A stretch of DNA of 64,000 nucleotides from Cryobacterium cryoconiti. GTDB taxonomy: Bacteria; Actinomycetota; Actinomycetes; Actinomycetales; Microbacteriaceae. The translations under genes were made by a program, and so were the position numbers. The notes under the pieces were generated by a model. It was not told the DNA's origin, made no database searches, and saw only the letters and a list, made by a program, of their open reading frames with translations. Where the stretch lies: the NCBI RefSeq assembly GCF_004403065.1, contig NZ_SOHA01000005.1:104351-168350 (forward strand). Reading direction: 5' to 3'. The first letter of the stretch is position 1; every line of letters starts with the position of its first letter. This document shows, piece after piece, positions 49,510 through 57,441 of the stretch.

Positions 49510-50041
49510 TGAAGCTGGTCAATTCCTGGAGCTGCAGCCCCAGCCAGGGGCTGAATGCCCACGGGGCGTCTCGCACGGACCGTTGCAGGGCGGCAGGCTC
49601 GACCCAGGCGAACTCCATGACCTCGTTTGGATTGGGCTGCGGGTCAGTGGCGGCGCTGGCGACGTACACCGGGCAGATCTCGTTCTCGACGATGCCGCTG
49701 CTGTCGACGGCGCGGTAGCGGAAGTCCGGCAGAGTGACGCGGAGGTTCGTGATCTGAAGGCCCAGTTCGTACCGGGCGCGGCGTTCGATGGCGTCCGTGA
49801 ACGACTCACCGGGCAGCGGATGTCCGCAGAAGGAATTGGTCCAAACGCCCGGCCAGGTCTTCTTCGCGAGGGCACGTCGGGTGACGAGAACCTCGCCGGC
49901 CGAGTTCAGCACGTGGCAGGAGAAAGCGAGGTGAAGCGCGGTGTCCGTATCGTGCACGCTGAGCTTCGGGGCCGTGCCGATTTCGCGGCCGGACTCGTCC
50001 AGCAGGACCACCAGTTCTTCGAGCACTTCGACCGGCCGCAT
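49502..50041 (-). CDS. idi: Isopentenyl-diphosphate delta-isomerase (type I)
   Basis: Idi interconverts IPP and DMAPP, supplying the starter for prenyl synthesis. The 179-residue Nudix-fold protein has LHLAFSCHVLNSAGEVLVTR, the active-site cysteine block WTNSFCGHPLPGESFTDAIE and RRARYELGL. A glutamate-rich EMDW-like equivalent lies further on. ATG 50041 is preferred, with AAGGGA correctly spaced. It is first gene of the carotenoid operon and divergent from apt. Confidence 0.94.
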   Translation of the reverse strand: MRPVEVLEELVVLLDESGREIGTAPKLSVHDTDTALHLAFSCHVLNSAGEVLVTRRALAKKTWPGVWTNSFCGHPLPGESFTDAIERRARYELGLQITNLRVTLPDFRYRAVDSSGIVENEICPVYVASAATDPQPNPNEVMEFAWVEPAALQRSVRDAPWAFSPWLGLQLQELTSFNA

Positions 50042-50196
50042 TAGCCATCCCTTCGGTGATGCAGTCACGATACCGGATAAAGTACCTAACCTTATTAGCT
50101 AAATCGAGGCTAGCACGGAGGCCTGTCCGAACCGTCCATTCCCGCCCTTCGGGAGGCTCGTCCGGCAGCCCTCGGTCGAGCGCTTAAACTCAAGGG
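50042..50196. promoter_or_regulatory. Divergent promoter region idi/apt
   Basis: An AT-rich island around 50065-50105 includes the perfect palindrome TTAGCTAA (50095-50102) within CCTAACCTTATTAGCTAAAT. It is the likely carotenoid operon promoter/operator. In Corynebacterium the crt operon is repressed by a MarR-type regulator bound upstream of its first gene, but no such regulator gene is present here. On the plus strand TAAACT (50185-50190) ends 6 nt before the apt GTG, suggesting leaderless apt. Confidence 0.5.
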
Positions 50197-50724
50197 GTGC
50201 CAACACCCGCTGCAGCCCATGTCAACTCTCTCCTCGCGTCCTACCCGGACTTCCCGCAAGCGGGCATCCTGTTCCGCGACCTCAACCCGGTGTTCGCCGA
50301 CGCGAGCGCATTCCGCTCGCTGATCGATGAGCTCACCGGGCGGTTCCGGGGTGAGTTCGACGCCGTGGCGGGCATCGAAGCGCGCGGGTTCCTGCTGGCC
50401 GCGGCCATCGGCTACGCGGCGGATGTCGCCGTTCTGGCCGTGCGCAAGGGCGGCAAGCTCCCCGGCACCGTGTTGAGCGAGGAGTATGACCTGGAATACG
50501 GCTCCGCCTGCCTCGAGCTCGAGGTCGGTCAGCTCGCCCCGGGCGCCCGGGTGCTGGTCGTCGACGATGTGCTGGCCACCGGCGGAACGATCGCCGCGAC
50601 CTCCCGGCTGGTCGAGCGCGCCGGCTACCGTCTCACCGGCGTCGGCGTCGTGCTCGAGCTCACCGAACTGGTCGGTCGCACCCGGCTCGGCGACGCCCCC
50701 GTGCACGCCATCGTCGCCCTTTAG
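50197..50724 (+). CDS. apt: Adenine phosphoribosyltransferase
   Basis: Apt salvages adenine to AMP using PRPP. The 175-residue protein has the PRPP-binding motif VLVVDDVLATGGTIAAT, the FRDLNPVFADASAFRSLIDE start and the IEARGFLLAAAIGYA block, all typical. GTG start at 50197 with a -10-like TAAACT just upstream. Followed by a family B palindrome. Confidence 0.95.
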   Translation: MPTPAAAHVNSLLASYPDFPQAGILFRDLNPVFADASAFRSLIDELTGRFRGEFDAVAGIEARGFLLAAAIGYAADVAVLAVRKGGKLPGTVLSEEYDLEYGSACLELEVGQLAPGARVLVVDDVLATGGTIAATSRLVERAGYRLTGVGVVLELTELVGRTRLGDAPVHAIVAL

Positions 50725-50748
50725 CCTCCCCCTCCGTCCACCCGTCGT

Positions 50749-50808
50749 GGCGCACCCTATGGAAGCCGGCGCACGTTGTACCGTGCGCCACCTTCCACAA
50801 CCTGCGCC
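50749..50808. repeat. Dispersed palindromic repeat, family B copy 3
   Basis: Arms 50749-50775 and 50782-50808 form a hairpin around 6 nt, with several mismatches in the middle of the stem. Arm motifs GGCGCA, TGGAAG and GGCGCACG match copies 1 and 2. It lies 24 bp 3' of apt. Confidence 0.85.
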
Positions 50809-50870
50809 GTGAGCCGCATGCTCGCCGGAACACAGTGTGTTTTCCCGGGGACGTGGCGCATGCTTGAGCC

Positions 50871-51323
50871 ATGAGCACTAACGGCGACAGGTGGGTGTAC
50901 GGGCCCGACGGCCGCAAATTCTGGGGGCTCTACGGCGCGGCCGGCCTGCTCGTGCACCACACAGAGCTGGGGGTGCTTCTCCAGCACCGCGCGCTCTGGA
51001 GCCATCAGGGTGACACCTGGGGGCTGCCCGGCGGTGCACGCCATGAACACGAGAGCGCCCTCGAGGCGGCGCTCCGGGAGGCCGGCGAGGAGGCCGGCGT
51101 GCCCCCGGAGCTGGTCTCCGTGCAGTTCAGCTCCGTGCTCGACCTCGGTTTCTGGTCCTACACGACGGTCGTGGTGCGTGCCACAGAGCGTTTCGAGCCC
51201 GTGATCAGCGACCAGGAGAGCATCGCGCTGCGCTGGGTGCCCACCCACCAGGTCGACGCGCTGCCGTTGCATCCGGGCTTCGCCGCCAGCTGGCCCGCCC
51301 TGCTCGCCCGACTCGGCGGCTGA
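50871..51323 (+). CDS. Nudix hydrolase
   Basis: This 150-residue protein has a complete Nudix box, GGARHEHESALEAALREAGE followed by EAG, which binds the metal and cleaves nucleoside-diphosphate-linked substrates. The N-terminal YGAAGLLVHHTELGVLLQHR and DTWGLPGG are also typical. The stop codon TGA is supplied by the first unit of repeat array 2 (51319 onward), so the repeat has set the C-terminus. Substrate is unknown. Confidence 0.88.
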   Translation: MSTNGDRWVYGPDGRKFWGLYGAAGLLVHHTELGVLLQHRALWSHQGDTWGLPGGARHEHESALEAALREAGEEAGVPPELVSVQFSSVLDLGFWSYTTVVVRATERFEPVISDQESIALRWVPTHQVDALPLHPGFAASWPALLARLGG

Positions 51324-51428
51324 GCCTGTCGAAACCCGGTGGTTGAGCCTGTCGAAACCCGGTGGTTGAGCTTGTCGAAACCCGGTGGTTGAGCCTGTCG
51401 AAACCCGGTGGTTGAGCCTGTCGAAACC
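51319..51428. repeat. Family A repeat array 2 (23-bp perfect tandem period)
   Basis: Units start at 51338, 51361, 51384 and 51407, with a truncated unit at 51319. The unit begins GGTGGTTGAG and ends TGTCGAAACCC. Relative to arrays 1 and 3 it has C to T at position 7 and G to A at position 19. These are paired positions of the 4-bp dyad, so the change GGTC/GACC to GGTT/AACC keeps complementarity. Located between the convergent Nudix gene and ligD. Confidence 0.93.
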
Positions 51429-51435
51429 GGCCCCC

Positions 51436-53916
51436 CTATCCCCGCACCACCTCGGCCGGTGACTTGTCCGGCCGCCAGCCGCGCCAGACCGGATGCCTGA
51501 GTCTCCCCGTCACCGTCCACTCGGCGAATTCCACCTCGCCCACCAGAATCGGGCGCACCCAGACTGCCTCCCGGGAGTCGGCATCCGGAATGTCCGTGAA
51601 GGGGTTCTCCGCGGCGGCGATCGGGTCGAGTCTCGCCCGGAGGGCGTCGAGGTCACGGTCCCGGAATCCGGACCCCACCCGGCCGATGTAGATCAGTGCG
51701 TCACCGTGCGGAATTCCCAGCAGCAGCGACCCCAGGGTTTCCCGTCGCCGCCCATTGCCCGGCCGCCACCCGCCGATCACCACCTCCTGACTCCGATGAT
51801 GTTTGATCTTGATCCAGGACCGGGACCGCCGCCCGGCCTCGTAGCGCCCGGCCTGGGTCTTGGCGACGATCCCTTCAAGGCCGAGTTCGCGACTGGCCGC
51901 CAGGGCCTGGGCGGAATCGCCCGTGAAAACCGGCGGTACCTGCACCGCGCCGGTTCCGGTCACGATCTCCTCGAGCACGCGGCGCCGTTCCGTGTACGCC
52001 AGGTCCAGCAGCGGCTGACCGTTGCGTTCGAGCACGTCGAAGGCCAGGAACTGCACCGGTACGGATGCCTCGCTCGCCTCGATCTGACGGCGATCGGTCA
52101 GTCCCAGTCGCGTCTGCAGCAGACCGAAGTCCGGCCGTCCGCCGGCGTCCAGGGCCACGATCTCTCCGTCGAGCACGGCCGAGTCGGCCGGTACAGCCCC
52201 CGGCAACGCCCGCACCAGCTCCGGGTACGCCTGCGTGACGTCGTTGCCGTTGCGGGTGAACAGGTGCACGGCCTGGTCGGGATCGTCGGCCGCCAGATAG
52301 GCGAGCGCGCGGATGCCGTCCCACTTCATCTCGTAGCTCCAATCGTCCTCGGCCGGCAGGGCGGCGATGGAACCCGGCGTGGCGAGCATGGGCCCGTAGC
52401 GGGTGCGGGGCCCGGTCCGAGCGGTGGTCCCCGCCGCCGCCCCGGTGCCCACCGCTCCGGCCGGCCTGGCAGGTCGTGTCTTCATCAGATGGATCAGCCA
52501 ACTCCGGTCGCCCCTGCCGGAGCCCGCCGTGCGGATCAGTGCGAATCGGCGCGTGCCGCCGAGCCCGCCGCCTGCTTCACCGTGCAAGACGGCGATCACC
52601 TCGTCGTCCCGCCATTTCTCCAGGTCATAGTGGCCCTGGTCCCAGATGCTCACGCTCCCCGCCCCATATTCTCCGGCGGGAATCTCGCCCTCGAATGCTG
52701 CATATTCGAGCGGATGGTCCTCGGTGCGCACCGCGAGCCGGTTCCGGGCCGGATCGGTGGGCACCCCGCGGGGCAGCGCCCACGAGGCCAGCACCCCGTC
52801 GTGCTCGAGCCGGAAGTCGAAGTGCAGGTTGCGGGCGTGGTGTTCCTGAATGACGAATGAGGAACCGTCGGATGCCGACGGCGCACCCGTCGGCATCGGC
52901 TCCGGGGTGCGGGAAGCGTCTCGTTTGCCGAGATAGACGGCCAGCGCCCCGGCATCCGCTCCCGCCCGGTCAGCGGCGCCGCCGGCATCCGTGGCCCGGC
53001 GTCCGGAATGGGCCTCGAGCAGCCCGGCCAGCGGGTCACCGCTGCGCTGCACCCGGTGCATCGCCTGCTTGTAGTCGACCTGGGCCAGCCCGGGGGAGGC
53101 GAGTTCGCGCCAGGTCCGCGGCATGGCCACCATCGGATGCAGCGTGCCGCGCAGCGAATACGGGGCGATGGTCGTCTTGCTGGCGTTGTTCTGGCTCCAG
53201 TCCACGAACACCCGCCCGGGGCGGAGCGCCTTCTTCATATCGCTGACGATCAGGTTCGGATGGTCCGCCTCGAGCGCCCGGGCCAGTTCGTGCGCGACCT
53301 GGGATACCTCGGCAGCGGTGTGCGTGAGGTCCAGCGGGGCGTACAGGTGGATGCCCTTGCTTCCGCTGGTGACCGGCAGCGGGTCCAGGCCCATGCCCCG
53401 CAGGATGGCCCGGGCCAGCCGGGCGACCTCCGCGCACTCGTCGAGGGTGACCCCTTCTCCGGGGTCCAGGTCGAGTACGAGCCGGTCCGGGTTGCGCGGG
53501 GTTCCGCCGCGGCCGAACTGCCACTGCGGAACGTGGATCTCCAGGGCGGAGATCTGCGCCAGCCAGGTCAGAGTCGCGAGATCGTTGACCAGCGGATACT
53601 CGTTCACATGATTCGCATGCGTGATCGAGCGGCGCTTCACCCAGCTCGGCGTCGACTGGTCCAGGTTCTTCTGGAAGAAGACGGGTCCGGGTTCGTCGCC
53701 GGTGCCCACGCCGTGCACCCACCTTTTCCGGGTTGCCGGGCGGTTGGCGGTGTGCGGAATCATCACGTCGGCGATGAAGGCGTAGTACTGCAGAACATCC
53801 GCCTTCGTGGTTCCCGATTCGGGGTAGAGCACCTTGTCGAGGTGGGTGAGCGTGATCCGATGGCCGCCGACGCTGACGACCTGGCGGGAGTCCAGGGAGT
53901 CCGGCCTCTCGTTCAT
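51436..53916 (-). CDS. ligD: ATP-dependent DNA ligase LigD (Pol-PE-Lig)
   Basis: LigD is the multifunctional ligase of bacterial non-homologous end joining. The 826-residue protein has the domain order polymerase (about 15-300; LDLDPG with Asp149/Asp151 binding metal), phosphoesterase (about 355-470; IQEHHARNLHFDFRLEHDG) and ligase (about 510-820; catalytic Lys531 in YEMKWDGIRALA). This is the mycobacterial domain order. The domain linkers are Ala/Gly/Thr-rich. Divergent from ku, with a 68-bp shared promoter region. Confidence 0.96.
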   Translation of the reverse strand: MNERPDSLDSRQVVSVGGHRITLTHLDKVLYPESGTTKADVLQYYAFIADVMIPHTANRPATRKRWVHGVGTGDEPGPVFFQKNLDQSTPSWVKRRSITHANHVNEYPLVNDLATLTWLAQISALEIHVPQWQFGRGGTPRNPDRLVLDLDPGEGVTLDECAEVARLARAILRGMGLDPLPVTSGSKGIHLYAPLDLTHTAAEVSQVAHELARALEADHPNLIVSDMKKALRPGRVFVDWSQNNASKTTIAPYSLRGTLHPMVAMPRTWRELASPGLAQVDYKQAMHRVQRSGDPLAGLLEAHSGRRATDAGGAADRAGADAGALAVYLGKRDASRTPEPMPTGAPSASDGSSFVIQEHHARNLHFDFRLEHDGVLASWALPRGVPTDPARNRLAVRTEDHPLEYAAFEGEIPAGEYGAGSVSIWDQGHYDLEKWRDDEVIAVLHGEAGGGLGGTRRFALIRTAGSGRGDRSWLIHLMKTRPARPAGAVGTGAAAGTTARTGPRTRYGPMLATPGSIAALPAEDDWSYEMKWDGIRALAYLAADDPDQAVHLFTRNGNDVTQAYPELVRALPGAVPADSAVLDGEIVALDAGGRPDFGLLQTRLGLTDRRQIEASEASVPVQFLAFDVLERNGQPLLDLAYTERRRVLEEIVTGTGAVQVPPVFTGDSAQALAASRELGLEGIVAKTQAGRYEAGRRSRSWIKIKHHRSQEVVIGGWRPGNGRRRETLGSLLLGIPHGDALIYIGRVGSGFRDRDLDALRARLDPIAAAENPFTDIPDADSREAVWVRPILVGEVEFAEWTVTGRLRHPVWRGWRPDKSPAEVVRG

Positions 53917-53984
53917 GGCACCAGCATGCTCTTGCCGTCACAGCGTGCCTAGCCCCCTCGGCGCGCCGGGTGTGTACTGGAGGA

Positions 53985-54848
53985 ATGAGATCGATCTGGA
54001 AGGGCGCGATCACGTTCGGTCTCGTCAACGTGCCCGTCAAGGTCTACAGCGCGACCGAAGACCACGACGTCGCCCTGCATCAGGTGCACGACGCCGACGG
54101 CGGGCGCATCCGCTATCAGCGCCGGTGCGAGCGCTGCGGCCGGGTCGTCGACTACGCGCACATCGACAAGGCCTGGGACAGCGGCGACAAGACAGTCGTC
54201 ATCACCGACGAGGACCTGCGCACGCTGCCGGCGGAGAGGAGCCGGGAGATCGAGGTCGTCGAGTTCGTGCCGAGCGACCAGCTCGACCCGATCATGTTCG
54301 AGCGCAGCTACTTCCTCGAACCGTCCGGCTCGTCCAAGGCCTACGTGCTGCTGCGCCGCGCCCTCGAGGCCACCGACCGCACCGCGATCGTGCGGTTCGC
54401 TCTGCGGCAGAAGACCCGTCTGGGCGCGCTCCGGGTCCGCGGCGACGTGCTGCTGCTGCAGTCGTTGCTGTGGGGGGACGAGGTGCGGGCCGTCGACTTC
54501 CCGATTTTGGAGGAGTCCGTGCGCATCTCCGCCCAGGAACTGGAACTCTCGGCCGCCCTGGTCGATTCCTTCGCCGCTGATTTCTCTCCGCAGGACTTCC
54601 GGGATGACTACCAGGACCAGCTCCGGGAGCTGCTCGAGGCGAAGCTCGCCGCAGGCGACGCCGTCGACACGGAGCTCACGTTCGGCCGGGAACCCGGGGC
54701 AGGGGAGGAGGGCGGTGGAGAGGTCCTCGACCTGATGGATGCCCTTCGGCGCAGTGTGGAGCGCAGCCGCAGCACGGCGGGGGGCGCAACAGCGGAGAAA
54801 TCCGACAAACCCGCCGGCAAGAATCGAAAACGGGCAGCGGGCCGCTGA
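53985..54848 (+). CDS. ku: Ku DNA end-binding protein
   Basis: Ku binds broken DNA ends as a homodimer and recruits LigD. The 287-residue protein starts with the family sequence MRSIWKGAITFGLVNVPVKV and has RYQRRCERCGRVVDYAHIDK. The C-terminal tail is Lys/Arg-rich (EKSDKPAGKNRKRAAGR), as in mycobacterial Ku. ATG 53985 gives the canonical start. GGAGGA lies right next to it, too close for a normal Shine-Dalgarno, and a -10-like TGTACT at 53973-53978 suggests leaderless translation. Divergent from ligD. Confidence 0.95.
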   Translation: MRSIWKGAITFGLVNVPVKVYSATEDHDVALHQVHDADGGRIRYQRRCERCGRVVDYAHIDKAWDSGDKTVVITDEDLRTLPAERSREIEVVEFVPSDQLDPIMFERSYFLEPSGSSKAYVLLRRALEATDRTAIVRFALRQKTRLGALRVRGDVLLLQSLLWGDEVRAVDFPILEESVRISAQELELSAALVDSFAADFSPQDFRDDYQDQLRELLEAKLAAGDAVDTELTFGREPGAGEEGGGEVLDLMDALRRSVERSRSTAGGATAEKSDKPAGKNRKRAAGR

Positions 54849-54895
54849 CGAGGCCGCATTTCTCTTCGGGCGGCGCGTCGGTAGACTCGGGGATT

Positions 54896-55510
54896 GTGAC
54901 AGGGGCAGAGAGCACGATCGTCAGTTCGAAAGTGCTCACCGTGCCCAATCTGCTCAGCATGCTCCGACTGGCGTTGGTCCCCGTCTTCCTGGTCGTCCTG
55001 GTTCAGGGCGAGGATGCCTGGGCGCTCCTGGTCCTGGCGGTCGCCAGTCTCACCGATTTCCTCGACGGCTTCCTGGCCCGCCGCTTCGGCCAGATCACCC
55101 GGCTCGGTCAGCTTCTCGATCCGGCGGCGGATCGGCTGTACATCTTCGCCGCCCTCCTCGGCTTGGCCTGGCGCGACCTGGTTCCATGGTGGATCGTGTT
55201 GGTGATCGTGGGCCGCGACGTGTTCCTGCTCGGCCTCGGCGTGGTGCTCGCGAACTACGGATTCGGGCCTCTTCCCGTGCATCAGCTCGGCAAGGTCGCC
55301 ACGTTCTGCCTGTTCTATGCGCTGCCGATGATCATGTTGGGGGAGGCCTTCCCCGCGGTGTCGTGGTGGTCCCTCCCGCTGGGGTGGGCGTTCGGACTCT
55401 GGGGCGCTTTTCTTTACTGGTGGGCGGGCATAATCTACGCCGTCGAAACAGCCCGGGTTATTCGTCTCCCGCGGGTAAATCCGCCCCGTCCATCCGATAC
55501 GCTGGAGTAG
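54896..55510 (+). CDS. CDP-alcohol phosphatidyltransferase family protein
   Basis: This membrane enzyme transfers a phosphatidyl group from CDP-diacylglycerol to an alcohol, e.g. glycerol-3-phosphate or phosphatidylglycerol. The 204-residue protein carries the family signature D-x2-D-G-x2-A-R-x8-G-x3-D-x3-D in DFLDGFLARRFGQITRLGQL followed by LDPAADR. The NLLSMLRLALVP start is PgsA-like. GTG start 54896. The neighbour garA recalls the pgsA-garA region of mycobacteria. Which alcohol is used is not resolvable by eye. Confidence 0.88.
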   Translation: MTGAESTIVSSKVLTVPNLLSMLRLALVPVFLVVLVQGEDAWALLVLAVASLTDFLDGFLARRFGQITRLGQLLDPAADRLYIFAALLGLAWRDLVPWWIVLVIVGRDVFLLGLGVVLANYGFGPLPVHQLGKVATFCLFYALPMIMLGEAFPAVSWWSLPLGWAFGLWGAFLYWWAGIIYAVETARVIRLPRVNPPRPSDTLE

Positions 55511-55523
55511 TAGGAGGTGTACG

Positions 55524-56012
55524 GTGATTGATTCCAAAAAGACGAATGAACCCCAACGCAAAGTCGCGCCCGAGAACTATTCCAACACCGATACGACGAT
55601 GACGTTCGGCCAGGAGTTCGCTGCCCAATTGGCATCGATCGACGGCGACGTGACGGTCGAGGAACAGGAAGCCATCGCGGCTCTCCCGTCCGGTTCGGCT
55701 CTGCTCATTGTGCGTCGGGGCCCGAATTCGGGTGCCCGGTTCCTGCTCGATGCGGACGTGACGACGGTCGGCCGGCATCCCAACGCGGATATCTTCCTTG
55801 ATGACGTCACGGTTTCCCGTCGGCATGCGGAGTTCCTGCGCAGCGGCACGACCTTCGAGGTGAAGGACCTGGTGTCCCTGAACGGAACGTACTTCGACGG
55901 GGTGCGGATCGACAAGGCGCTGCTGCACGACGGAGCCGAGGTCCAGGTCGGCAAGTTCCGGCTGACGTTCTACGCCTCGCGCCACGACCTCAAGCTTCTG
56001 GCGAGCGAGTAG
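55524..56012 (+). CDS. garA: FHA-domain metabolic regulator GarA/OdhI
   Basis: GarA/OdhI is a Ser/Thr-kinase-controlled switch that inhibits 2-oxoglutarate dehydrogenase and glutamate metabolism enzymes when unphosphorylated. The 162-residue protein has the N-terminal phospho-acceptor Thr pair (NTDTTMTFG, Thr24-Thr25). The FHA domain (about residues 70-155) contains TTVGRHPNADIFLDDVTVSR, RRHAEF and SLNGTYFDG. GTG 55524 has TAGGAGGTG upstream. It is followed by ftsR with overlap, the conserved actinobacterial order. Confidence 0.93.
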   Translation: MIDSKKTNEPQRKVAPENYSNTDTTMTFGQEFAAQLASIDGDVTVEEQEAIAALPSGSALLIVRRGPNSGARFLLDADVTTVGRHPNADIFLDDVTVSRRHAEFLRSGTTFEVKDLVSLNGTYFDGVRIDKALLHDGAEVQVGKFRLTFYASRHDLKLLASE

Positions 56013-56710
56013 TGCCCGCGTCCGCCGCCCAGGCCAGAGCGACGGGCGCGACGTCACTTCTCAGCATCGGTCAGGTTCTTGCGCGCCTGACGCCCGAATT
56101 CCCGGATCTTACCCCCTCGAAACTCCGGTTCCTCGAAGAGCAGAGGCTGGTCTCTCCGGCGCGCACGGAATCCGGGTACCGCAAATTCTGCGCCGGCGAT
56201 CTTGACCGCTTGCGCCTGGTCCTGTCCATGCAGCGCGACCACTACCTCCCGCTGAAGGTGATCCGGAGTTACCTCGACGACCTCGACGCGGGTCTCTCGC
56301 CCACGCTGCCCGGGGGAGTGACGCCGGGACCGTCGATGCTGTCCACTGTGCGCCGCCTCGACCGCGACGAACTTCTGCGCGAAGCCGACGCCTCAGCGTC
56401 GCTGCTGCACGACGCCGTGTCCGCGTCGATCATCCTGCCGGCCGAGTTCTACGGAGACGATGCGCTCAGCGTGCTGCGAGCCCTCGTCGAGTTGCAGCGC
56501 AGCGGCATCGAGCCCCGGCACCTGCGCGGATTCCGCGGTGCCGCCGAACGTGAACTCGGTCTGATCGAGAGCGCACTTGTTCCCCTCTCCCGCCGTAAGG
56601 ATGCGTCGAGCCGGGCCAAGGCGGCCGAGATGGCCGTCGAGATCGCCGGGCAGCTCGAGGTGATCCGCGGTAGCCTGATCAGGTCGGCCTTGGGTCGCCT
56701 GACCAGGTAG
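56012..56710 (+). CDS. ftsR: MerR-family regulator FtsR
   Basis: This MerR-type DNA-binding protein is orthologous by context to FtsR, which activates ftsZ in Corynebacterium. The 232-residue protein begins with the winged helix: LLSIGQVLARLTPEFPDLTP, SKLRFLEEQRLVSPARTESG, YRKF. The C-terminal effector/dimer region is helical. GTG overlaps the garA stop by one base. The usual actinobacterial neighbourhood (garA-ftsR-MerR) is intact except for the DUF151 gene. Confidence 0.9.
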   Translation: MPASAAQARATGATSLLSIGQVLARLTPEFPDLTPSKLRFLEEQRLVSPARTESGYRKFCAGDLDRLRLVLSMQRDHYLPLKVIRSYLDDLDAGLSPTLPGGVTPGPSMLSTVRRLDRDELLREADASASLLHDAVSASIILPAEFYGDDALSVLRALVELQRSGIEPRHLRGFRGAAERELGLIESALVPLSRRKDASSRAKAAEMAVEIAGQLEVIRGSLIRSALGRLTR

Positions 56711-56822
56711 ACGAGCCCGACACGCCAATTTGCTCGACCGGATGTCGTTGATCGGGGCCGTGACCTCGGTAGCGTAGATGCAGCGATCATTCGAATCGCA
56801 GTCCCACCCGAGAGGCAAACGT

Positions 56823-57374
56823 ATGAGCGAGCTCAATCAGCGTGACGATGCCGCTCGCTACGGACTCGGCTTGCTCTTCACCGACGGGATGCCCGAGCTC
56901 GATGATAATTCCGGCTATCGCGGTGCCGTGGCGGCTCGGGCCGCCGGAATCAGTTACCGTCAGCTCGACTACTGGGCCCGCACCGAACTCGTTCAGCCCA
57001 CCGTGCGTGGCGCGGCCGGTTCCGGTTCCCAGCGTCTCTACGGCTTTCGGGACATCCTGGTTCTGAAACTCGTGAAGCGTTTGCTCGATACGGGCATCTC
57101 ACTGCAACAGATCCGTACCGCCGTGAACCAGCTGCGCGAATCCGGTGTCAGTGACCTGGCCCAGACCACCCTGATGAGCGACGGTGCCAGCGTCTACCTG
57201 TGCACGTCGAACGATGAGGTGATCGACCTCGTCAGCCGGGGCCAGGGTGTCTTCGGCATCGCCGTGGGCAAGGTGCTCCGCGAGGTCGAGACCAGCCTGG
57301 TCGAACTCGACACTCTGCCCGTCGACCCCACAGACGAACTCTCTGTGCGCCGAGGCAATCGCAAGGTGTCCTGA
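56823..57374 (+). CDS. MerR-family transcriptional regulator (second of the pair)
   Basis: This 183-residue MerR-like regulator contains the winged helix-turn-helix in AAGISYRQLDYWARTELVQP, SQRLYGFRDILVLKLVKRLL and ISLQQIRTAVNQLRESGVSD. It matches the second MerR gene found after ftsR in mycobacteria and corynebacteria. ATG 56823 follows AGAGG. The 112-bp gap to ftsR is where those genera have a DUF151 bifunctional nuclease gene, missing here. Confidence 0.88.
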   Translation: MSELNQRDDAARYGLGLLFTDGMPELDDNSGYRGAVAARAAGISYRQLDYWARTELVQPTVRGAAGSGSQRLYGFRDILVLKLVKRLLDTGISLQQIRTAVNQLRESGVSDLAQTTLMSDGASVYLCTSNDEVIDLVSRGQGVFGIAVGKVLREVETSLVELDTLPVDPTDELSVRRGNRKVS

Positions 57375-57387
57375 ACGCTCCGCCGTC

Positions 57388-57411
57388 GCTGAGCGTCCGG
57401 CCGGGCTCAGC
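57388..57411. terminator. Hairpin between convergent MerR and ParA-like genes
   Basis: GCTGAGC (57388-57394) pairs with GCTCAGC (57405-57411), with a 10-nt GC-rich loop. Located 14 bp after the MerR stop and 30 bp from the end of the convergent ParA-like gene. Confidence 0.5.
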
Positions 57412-57441
57412 CTGCGACCGGCGTTGTGCGACCGAGGGCGA

